From: Reticulitermes speratus
Lineage: Eukaryota; Arthropoda; Insecta; Blattodea; Rhinotermitidae
Direction: 5' to 3'
DNA: 64,000 nucleotides
NCBI GenBank assembly: GCA_021186555.1
Contig: JAJKFL010000039.1
Coordinates: forward strand, 42,196,097-42,260,096
Part shown: positions 55,768 through 64,000 of the stretch, piece by piece
How the letters are laid out: each line of letters opens with the position of its first letter
Numbering within the stretch: the first letter of the stretch is position 1
Notes under the pieces: model-generated
What the model was told of the DNA's origin: nothing
The model's input: the letters and a program-made list of their open reading frames with translations, nothing else
The model's database searches: none
Position numbers and translations under genes: made by a program

Positions 55768-56384
55768 CAGATCCTGGACACAAGCACAGTGCCTCAAGTT
55801 CAAATGACAGGTGTGCAGAGCGTCAGGCCGTTTGGTCCATGTTTATGGAGCTGTTTTATCGAAGTAATGATACTGACACGTTGCTTGCACTGTCTTCAGG
55901 TCATAAGGTTCAGAATATACAGCCCGTCCCAAATTAAGTACGTCTACAGGAAAGTCAAAGACGTCACTCGTAAATGAAGTGGTGAACTGATTTTGACAAG
56001 AATACAAACACTGAAAGTGGAGAATTTAGTTTTCTCTAAGTCTTCGTGATATTACTTATAGGCGCTCGAATTATTCGTAAACTTCCACATGTCTTCCATT
56101 ATTTTATTATGATAAATCAAATCGGAAACTCCACAGAACACCCGGATAATTCCTAAATCATATTTGACTAATCCAACATTAAAGGAAATTTTCATTTAAG
56201 AGGCTTTTAAATCCCGGGCAAAGTGAGGTGGGTGCTCAATCTCGTTGAAAGAATTTGCTTGTAATAGGAGGCAGGGACTTCCCCCACAACATTTTGACAT
56301 ATGAAATTAAAACGTAAAGAACTAATGTTTGAATTCATGCCAAAACCAAACAATTTTTTTTTTTCACTTCAAAAGTTTAAAACC
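55768..56384. other. Gene B 3' flank, nothing further seen
   Basis: No clear polyadenylation signal close to the stop and no other gene or element. Confidence 0.5.
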
Positions 56385-56770
56385 CAACAAATGCACTGTA
56401 TTCTTACAAGTAAGTCAAAAACCCGTACACGTGTTTCGGCTTCATGATGCACGGTGAATATAACGTGAAATTTTGCAAAGCCCAACAAGCAAAATCACCT
56501 TACAACTATCATAAAATCAAATAAAAACGACATAAGACTATTGCATCTATCTGGTTCAACAACATCTGTGAATTGGAACAAACTCTGATCTAAATACATT
56601 CACATTACAGTGAATAGCAATAACCGGCAAAGTCTAAACACGAAGAACGCCGCTACCAAATACTGGATTAATCAAGAATTAAAATTCCTATACAATTGTT
56701 GAAGCCGAAACATGTGTAGGGGCATTTGACTTACTTGTAAGAATACAGTGCATATGTTGGTTTTTAAACT
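56385..56770. repeat. Foldback element with GAAAC/ACATGT ends
   Basis: AACAAATGCACTGTATTCTT...CGTGTTTCGGCTTC (from 56386) is mirrored by GAAGCCGAAACATGTGTAGG...AAGAATACAGTGCATATGTT (to 56760). The interior is AT-rich and non-coding. Decayed hammerhead halves lie at both arms. Confidence 0.8.
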
Positions 56771-57252
56771 TATGATTTGTTATTATGGTGCACGGTGAAT
56801 ATAACGTGACATTTTTCACATATATATAGAATTATTTGACCTTCTTTATGGTGTACTGTTTGTGAGATACATGTATATAAATTAGTGGATGATGTTACTT
56901 CATATACAGTGTGTTTATTTCTGTACGGATACACGAGTACAGTCACAAACAAAATCAGCAACAAAGTTATGATAAAGTTGCATATAATAGTAGATTGGGA
57001 GTGTTTGGGGAAGAGTGAGAAATACACAGGAAGTGCGTTACGCACTTAAGGGGACAATAAATTGCGACTTTTCGTCATTATTCGCTCGAAACTTGATATA
57101 ACACCGTCTAGTCGCCAAAAACTCTCAAGATGATTCTGCTAACTCTTTTCTGTGTGTGTGAAATGTCGTGTATGCCTTTCTTGGAAGGGTGTAAATTGAA
57201 GGTGGTTCAAAATAACTTGGTTAAGACAATAATGGTTGTACATGGTAAATAT

Positions 57253-57331
57253 ACAGGGTATACACAAAATAATGGTGCGGTTTCAATAGTGAATACTATT
57301 GAAACCGCACCATTTTTTGTGTATGCCCTGT
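57253..57331. repeat. 80-bp palindrome family, copy 3
   Basis: ACAGGGTATACACAAAATAA...TGTATGCCCTGT. Compared with copy 2, both arms changed at the same pair (TTTCAATAG against CTATTGAAA), keeping the pairing. Confidence 0.95.
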
Positions 57332-57387
57332 ACATACAGGAAGCTACAAACTTCACACTGTTATCACCGTGCTTTTCTATGAATGAA

Positions 57388-57526
57388 ATTGATTAAATAG
57401 ACCAACTAATGCACTATTTGATTACTTTATTGTAGTGTCTTTCTTATAGAATATAAGAATATAGAATTAAGAAAGACACTACAATAAAGTAGTCAAATAG
57501 TGCATTAGTTGGTCTATTTAATCAAT
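57388..57526. repeat. Near-perfect palindrome, about 58-bp arms
   Basis: ATTGATTAAATAGACCAACT...TTGTAGTGTCTTTCTTA, a 20-bp spacer, and the complement. The arm contains TGCACTATTTG and CCAACTAATGCA, the end motif shared by the hammerhead-bearing repeats. Confidence 0.95.
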
Positions 57527-57984
57527 TTGACAAAGACAGCTATGTCAATTAGATCTTTCATAACTGTGTGGTTCAGACTGGTGACTTGTTCAATGTGTAA
57601 CACGAAATGCTAAACATATAAGATAATGATAGATAAAAGATTTTAATAAAGGGAATTGTAAAACTACACGTTGCATTATTTATATCACGTTTCTACCTAT
57701 TGTACATACAACTTCGACGAGACTTTAAGTTATTATACAGGGTGTTTTACATATATATTTTACAATTTTAAAATTGTATCCGTTTTAAAGTGTTATTACA
57801 ACCTATATATAACACAAAAGTGATCTAGACTGCATATAGCAATTTACTGAACATATATACCGAGTCGTTTATACTCATTTCTGAGTGTCGTGACCCTACT
57901 GGCACGGTGGTTTCCCGTTTCAACCTGATATGACTGCTAGAGCCATCTACCAGCCGATCAGGAGACTTGGGTGAGAAATGGCCG

Positions 57985-58200
57985 CTAAATTTTGCTTACG
58001 AAACATTTTTATTCATGCCCGTAAGGTTCTTTTACATGCCGTAAATCTACGACATGGGACCGACGGCTTTACTTCCCCTCCGAAGGAAGTGGTGCTCCGG
58101 ATTTTTATCACCCTTAAAAATCCATCGACCTCGGTTGGGATCGAACCCGCGAACTTTGGGTCCAGTGGCGAGCACGCTAACCACTAGTCCACCGAGACAC
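57985..58200 (-). mobile_element. tRNA-derived SINE (family 5)
   Basis: The minus strand has TGTCTCGGTGGACTAGTGGT (A box) and CGGGTTCGATCCC (B box), then a body with GTAGATTTACGGCATGTAAA, a central style shared with widespread SINE superfamilies. Confidence 0.8.
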
Positions 58201-58245
58201 ATTTACTGAACATATGGATGTGAAATAAGTGTAGTTTGTGACCCC

Positions 58246-58281
58246 CTGAAGATGGTCTATAAGTAGACCGAAACATATGTA
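58246..58281 (+). ncRNA. Hammerhead-ribozyme-like core
   Basis: CCCC-CTGAAGA-T-GGTCTA-TAAG-TAGACC-GAAA-CATATG-TA-GGG: six-pair helix II, palindromic helix III (ACATATGT), helix I CCC/GGG. One extra T follows the CTGAAGA box. Confidence 0.55.
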
Positions 58282-58668
58282 GGGAAATTTAGGGGAATGT
58301 AATAAACTATAAAATAGTTTCAAGTAAACGTGCATTTAGTTGGTTATTAAGTGACGTTGCATTTCAATTGTTTTTTACGAGGTAAAAATGTAATGTGTTA
58401 TGTGAAGACCGTTCGTGCACCTCTTTGTGACAACTATCAGCGTATGCAGTACGCAGCAATTCTATACGACGAACCGTTTGCGTGACTTCTGTGACAGTCG
58501 TGATGCACTGAAGGGCGTAAATGGACGTATAACCTACGACGCACGTTTCCTGACCGATATCGGTGAAACTTGGTACAGAAAAATGTGCGCATAATACTGT
58601 TGGTCAGCTGTGAGTGTCGCAAAAATCGAATCAGTTAAACCGAAGATTTGCTGAAAATCGTAAATGAA

Positions 58669-61115
58669 TTTCACGTTGTGTTCACCGTGCATCTTGACAT
58701 TAATTTCACGTTGTGTTCACCGTGCATCTTGACATTAATGTCACGTTGTGTCCACCGTGCATCTTGACATTAATTTCACGTTGTGTTCACCGTGCATCTT
58801 GACATTAATTTCACGTTGTTTTCACCGTGCATCTTGACATTAATTTCACGTTGTGTCCACCGTGCATCTTGACATTAATTTCACGTTGTGTCCACAGTGC
58901 ATCTTGACATTAATTTCACGTTGTGTTCACCGTGCATCTTGACATTAATTTCACGTTGTGTCCACCGTGCATCTTGACATTAATTTCACGTTGTGTTCAC
59001 CGTGCATCTTGACATTAATTTCACGTTGTGTCCACCGTGCATCTTGACATTAATTTCACGTTGTGTCCACAGTGCATCTTGACATTAATTTCACGTTGTG
59101 TCCACAGTGCATCTTGACATTAATTTCACGTTGTGTTCACCGTGCATCTTGACATTAATTTCACGTTGTTTTCACCGTGCATCTTGACATTAATGTCACG
59201 TTGTGTCCACAGTGCATCTTGACATTAATTTCACGTTGTTTTCACCGTGCATCTTGACATTAATTTCACGTTGTTTTCACCGTGCATCTTGACATTAATG
59301 TCACGTTGTGTCCACAGTGCATCTTGACATTAATTTCACGTTGTGTTCACCGTGCATCTTGACATTAATGTCACGTTGTGTCCACAGTGCATCTTGACAT
59401 TAATTTCACGTTGTTTTCACCGTGCATCTTGACATTAATTTCACGTTGTGTTCACCGTGCATCTTGACATTAATTTCACGTTGTGTCCACCGTGCATCTT
59501 GACATTAATTTCACGTTGTGTTCACCGTGCATCTTGACATTAATTTCACGTTGTGTCCACCGTGCATCTTGACATTAATTTCACGTTGTGTCCACAGTGC
59601 ATCTTGACATTAATTTCACGTTGTGTCCACAGTGCATCTTGACATTAATTTCACGTTGTGTTCACCGTGCATCTTGACATTAATTTCACGTTGTTTTCAC
59701 CGTGCATCTTGACATTAATGTCACGTTGTGTCCACAGTGCATCTTGACATTAATTTCACGTTGTTTTCACCGTGCATCTTGACATTAATTTCACGTTGTT
59801 TTCACCGTGCATCTTGACATTAATGTCACGTTGTGTCCACAGTGCATCTTGACATTAATTTCACGTTGTGTTCACCGTGCATCTTGACATTAATTTCACG
59901 TTGTGTTCACCGTGCATCTTGACATTAATTTCACGTTGTTTTCACCGTGCATCTTGACATTAATGTCACGTTGTGTCCACAGTGCATCTTGACATTAATT
60001 TCACGTTGTTTTCACCGTGCATCTTGACATTAATGTCACGTTGTGTCCACAGTGCATCTTGACATTAATTTCACGTTGTGTTCACCGTGCATCTTGACAT
60101 TAATTTCACGTTGTGTTCACCGTGCATCTTGACATTAATTTCACGTTGTGTTCACCGTGCATCTTGACATTAATTTCACGTTGTTTTCACCGTGCATCTT
60201 GACATTAATGTCACGTTGTGTCCACAGTGCATCTTGACATTAATTTCACGTTGTGTTCACCGTGCATCTTGACATTAATTTCACGTTGTGTCCACAGTGC
60301 ATCTTGACATTAATTTCACGTTGTCCACAGTGCATCTTGACATTAATTTCACGTTGTGTTCACCGTGCATCTTGACATTAATTTCACGTTGTTTTCACCG
60401 TGCATCTTGACATTAATGTCACGTTGTGTCCACAGTGCATCTTGACATTAATTTCACGTTGTGTTCACCGTGCATCTTGACATTAATTTCACGTTGTGTT
60501 CACCGTGCATCTTGACATTAATTTCACGTTGTGTTCACCGTGCATCTTGACATTAATGTCACGTTGTGTCCACAGTGCATCTTGACATTAATTTCACGTT
60601 GTGTTCACCGTGCATCTTGACATTAATTTCACGTTGTGTTCACCGTGCATCTTGACATTAATTTCACGTTGTGCTCACCGTGCATCTTGACATTAATTTC
60701 ACGTTGTGTTCACCGTGCATCTTGACATTAATTTCACGTTGTTTTCACCGTGCATCTTGACATTAATTTCACGTTGTGTTCACCGTGCATCTTGACATTA
60801 ATGTCACGTTGTGTCCACAGTGCATCTTGACATTAATTTCACGTTGTGTTCACCGTGCATCTTGACATTAATTTCACGTTGTGTTCACCGTGCATCTTGA
60901 CATTAATTTCACGTTGTGTTCACCGTGCATCTTGACATTAATTTCACGTTGTGTTCACCGCGCATCTTGACATTAATTTCACGTTGTGTTCACCGTGCAT
61001 CTTGACATTAATTTCACGTTGTGTTCACCGTGCATCTTGACATTAATTTCACGTTGTGTTCACCGTGCATCTTGACACTAATGTCACGTTGTGTTCACCG
61101 TGCATCTTGACATTA
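58669..61115. repeat. 35-bp minisatellite, about 70 copies
   Basis: CGTGCATCTTGACATTAATT plus TCACGTTGTGTTCAC repeats almost without indels. Variants GTTTTCACC, GTGTCCACAG and TAATGTCAC recur in blocks of three to five units, showing higher-order exchange. The unit matches the GTGCACGGTGAATATAACGTGA sequence of the foldback repeats around 56.4-56.8 kb. Confidence 0.95.
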
Positions 61116-61118
61116 ATT

Positions 61119-61430
61119 TTCAGTTTCTTAACCAACAAATTCACTTTTTTTTCGTATTTCTGTTAATTCACCCTACACATGTTTCGGCCGTAACTCTGCC
61201 ATCATCACGGTACATTGATAAGTTCACTTCACTGTTCACTGGTCCATTTGGTATTATCACAGTATTTAAACAGTGTAACGGTTCTGTGATAATACCAAAT
61301 GGACCAGTGAACAGTGAAGTGAACTTATCAACGTACCGTGATGATGGCAGAGTTACGGCCGAAACATGTGTATGGTGAATTGAACATAATACGAAAATAA
61401 AAAGTGCATTCGTTGGTTCAAAAACTGAAA
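61119..61430. repeat. Foldback element with inverted hammerhead-like cores
   Basis: TTTTCAGTTTCTTAACCAAC...ACATGTTTCGGCCGTAACTC is mirrored from 61310 to 61430. The cores at 61174-61208 (minus) and 61338-61372 (plus) have GTGATGA in place of CTGATGA. The inner arms (CACTGTTCACTGGTCCATTT) also pair. Confidence 0.9.
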
Positions 61431-61949
61431 AAAAAAATCGTAAATGAAGTTTTGCACATCCTGTGACCGATTTGGATATAACTCGAAACAGGAAATGATA
61501 ACAAAAATTTACTGATGATACAGTGATCCATTGATTCATTCACTGGTTACAAGATTCGTAGAAATCGTTGCAGTGGAAGCCATATATTGCAGAAAGGTGT
61601 AAATGAATTTCTATCCTAACTTCCAAATTGTCTGACCGATTTGGGTTCATTTCGTTATAAGACATCTGTACATAACGCCGTTACGCATTTGTGAGTTTCG
61701 TGAAAATCGACACGGCGAAGGGCCGTGCTTTTTTTATGGCTGTTAACGAAATTGCGTTAACGCGTGCGTTGTAAAGCTGTGCGACACTTTGCAAGTAAAT
61801 AACGCCTTGCCAAAGTCTACGCACCTCGTCACGCAGCATGTAATTCAGAGTGTAGATGTTAATGCAACGTGGCCTCTAGCTCCAAGTGAAGTGTGTAGAC
61901 TGACGGAGCTGGGAAGAGACAATTGTGCGGCTTTCACCAAACATTATCT

Positions 61950-62721
61950 TTCATTCATTCATTCATTCTGCAGTCTGTCTTACGACAGGTCCGTAGCCTC
62001 TTCATTCTGCAGTCTGTCTTACGACAGGTCCGTAGCCTCTTCATTCTGTAGTCTGTCTTACGACAGGTCCGTAGCCTCTTCATTCTGCAGTCTGTCTTAC
62101 GACAGGTCCGTAGCCTCTTCCAAAGCGAGTTCTCCACACAGTGCGATCTAGTGCTTCCTCTTTCAGTTTACAGTATCTTCTCTTTTCCTTAAGGTCATCC
62201 AGTAGCTGCTTACGTCTTCTCCCTCGTCTTCCCGTCATTTCTGTCCTTCCCTCTAACTTTTCTTCAATCACATGTTTCAGAAGGCAGTTTCTACGCAACA
62301 TGTGACCAATCCAGTTAGCCTTTCATCTTTTTATTGTATGTACGATATTCCTCTCCTCCTTCACTCTGTGTAATACTTCTTCATTTCTCACACGATCGGT
62401 CCAACTGATCTTCTCCATTCTTCTCCAGCACCACATATCAAAACTTTCCAGATACTTCCGATCTACTTTCCCAAGTGTCCACGTTTCAGCACCACACAAA
62501 GCTACGCTCCAAATGTAGCACTTTACTAGTTTCTTCCTTAAATTTAAGTCCAGTTTGCTGGTGAAAAGATTCTTCTTGTTAAATGCTGCTTTAGCCATGG
62601 CAATTCTGTATTTAATTTCACGTGTACACCTTGCATCATTTGTTATCATGCTACCCAAATAGCTGAAATATTCCACATTCTCCAATTGCAAATGTGAACA
62701 AAACTGTGGCTGCAGAAACAT
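61950..62721 (-). mobile_element. LINE 3' end (second family)
   Basis: The minus strand reads LENVEYFSYLGSMITNDARC, WSVALCGAETWTLGKVDRKY, FDMWCWRRMEKISWTDRVRN, then a TGA near 62325, then WIGHMLRRNCLLKHVIE, TGRRGRRRKQLLDDLKEKRR and RFGRGYGPVVRQTAE. Four 39-bp units (61964-62122) and a (TGAA)n tail end it. It is 5' truncated near 62720 and is a longer copy of the element at 19.8-20.7 kb. Confidence 0.88.
61964..62122. repeat. 39-bp array at LINE 3' end, 4 copies
   Basis: Same unit and same position relative to the ORF end as the 14-copy array at 19804-20351. Confidence 0.93.
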
Positions 62722-63149
62722 AAAGACTCTACTTGGACAAAGCAGGCACAGAAGGAATTACATTCAAATGCATCAAGCTGTTTCGTGGATCGTTCTAAGT
62801 ACCTCAATGACACGACCCAAGTCAGCAGGCCATGAACACATTATACAGAACAATGGCCTCGTGCTGCTGACTGCAAATGGCCATCATTATACTTTACGGC
62901 CAATAAATCGGCCATAGAGAGCGTACCGATCTCCGTTCGTCTCTCTCTCCCTCTCTGTCTCTCTCTCGGCATACTGTGACCCCCACTGGCCCACTACGTG
63001 GTCCAGACTGGTAACGTGGCTAATTTTCACACACGCAAATCGGAAACATAGTCCTTGGTGCAGAGAGGTGCAGAGAGGTGCAGAGAGGTGCAGAGAGGTA
63101 CATTGAGGTACACTCAGTTCACTGACTCATTCATTAAGCAACTACAAAA
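62722..63149. other. No gene recognised
   Basis: A short CTCTCTCTC-rich stretch is at 62935-62970, and a GTGCAGAGAG tandem (four units) at 63058-63100. Confidence 0.6.
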
Positions 63150-63460
63150 CGCAAGAGTCCTTTCTACCAGCTAACAGTTCGGCAATTGGTAAAGAAATCA
63201 CCTGAATTTTATGTCAGCAGGGGGTTCATTACCGTCTTGACAACAGCCCCTTCCTTGGTACTGTCCTCAGTCACATAAATACTTCTATGACTATTTCTGA
63301 AAGATCCTTTTAAATGTTATCCTTCCATCTGCTCCTAGGTCTCTCAAGTGAGCTATTTCCCTCAGATTTACACATCAAAACCCTACATATATATCCCTTC
63401 TCCTTCACACGTTCCAGTGTCCATTTTACGTTAACCTCGACACCAGATCACCTAAACAGA
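63150..63460 (-). mobile_element. Degraded RTE-like LINE 3' end
   Basis: AGTCCTTTCTACCAGCTAAC...GGGGGTTCATTACCGTC...GAAAGATCCTTTTAAATGTT follow the minus-strand RTE 3' end with heavy decay; the (GTTA)n tail is gone. Confidence 0.6.
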
Positions 63461-63469
63461 TTTCATTTC

Positions 63470-63730
63470 GGTACATACGAGCTGGACGGTCCGGGGATCG
63501 AATTCCGGTGGAGGCGAGATTTTTAGCACCCGTATACACCGGCCCTGGGGCCCACCCAGCCTCCTGTACAATGGGTACCGGGTCGTTCCCGGGGGTAAAG
63601 CGGCCGGGGCGTGGAGTTGACCACCCACCCCATCTAGCGCTGAGGTTAAAGAAAGAGTAGAGCTATACCTCTACTCCCCTCTGGGCCTTCATGGCCTGTT
63701 ATAGGGAGACCTTTACCTTTACCTTTACCA
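63470..63730 (+). mobile_element. tRNA-derived SINE (family 1), head truncated
   Basis: It starts inside the tRNA head (GAGCTGGACGGTCCGGGGAT), keeps the B box (GGATCGAATTCC), the full body and the TTTACC-repeat tail. Confidence 0.87.
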
Positions 63731-64000
63731 CGTCAACTGTCAATAAGTTACTCCAGAATCTCTCACAAAGATGTGGCTAGGGTGACGTGCTTGGCAACAG
63801 GTAGCACCACCGGAAGTCCTCTGTCAATTCTGTGTCCGCTGATGAGAATTAATGTTTATGAACTTAGTTGGCAAAATTTCAAGTCGCTGCTGACGTCAAT
63901 TGTGAGTTATGCATTCTGCTGTCACACGCCATTACTGCACACTGGCCGTCCTGCATCGCGAGTGTCAACCGTTGGGGCAAAGCAATGAGGGCGGAATGGG

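Overview
The window is eukaryotic and almost certainly insect nuclear DNA. It holds intron-split takeout/JHBP-type genes, mariner and Tc1-like transposons, RTE/jockey-type LINE ends and tRNA-derived SINEs. There are no operons or bacterial genes. The style of the LINE families suggests a large repeat-rich genome such as a cockroach or termite, but that is an inference.

Two paralogous plus-strand genes of the takeout / juvenile-hormone-binding-protein (JHBP) superfamily are present, with matching exon phases and nearly matching exon lengths. Gene A has four open exons (3199-3346, 7979-8112, 10141-10290, 12574-12728); its first exons lie upstream of the window or were not found. Gene B has five exons (46821-46912, 49967-50114, 52610-52742, 53714-53863, 55607-55767); its signal-peptide exon was not found. 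Gene B lacks one base in each of two exons, both in homopolymers, so it is either a young pseudogene or an assembly-error casualty. These products are normally small secreted carriers of hydrophobic ligands.

Roughly 36% of the window (about 23 kb, summed by eye) is minisatellite: some twenty arrays with units of about 14 to 114 bp. Several touch exon boundaries. The most striking is a 65-bp unit repeated 30 times that consists of the last 38 nt of gene A exon 2, its 5' splice site and the start of the intron. A 51-bp array runs straight into the acceptor of gene B's first visible exon. Four families (114, 103, 100 and 39 bp) occur as arrays at more than one locus, so the arrays appear to travel with or inside mobile elements.

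Transposons: a full-length but broken mariner (10962-12279) sits in the 3' end of a jockey-like LINE in gene A's last intron. There is a LINE reverse transcriptase on the minus strand (32100-36140) split by a 41-bp array, many RTE-like LINE 3' ends with (GTTA)n tails, a second LINE family with 39-bp repeats at its stop codon, several SINE families, two internally deleted Tc1-like elements, a hAT-like MITE and many foldbacks. A dispersed family of foldback repeats carries hammerhead-ribozyme-like cores (CTGANGA, helix II, GAAAC, short palindromic helix III), as reported for Penelope-like elements. I consider this and the amplified splice site the two most interesting signals.

Layout: 1-3200 repeats and LINE fragments; 3199-12728 gene A; 12850-16430 two large arrays; 16.4-32 kb intergenic with transposons, 114-, 39-, 23- and 103-bp arrays; 32.1-36.2 kb LINE; 36.4-44.9 kb LINE, SINE, foldback and 103-bp array; 44.98-55.77 kb 51-bp array and gene B; 55.8-64 kb foldbacks, hammerhead-like motifs, a 35-bp array of about 70 copies, and a LINE.
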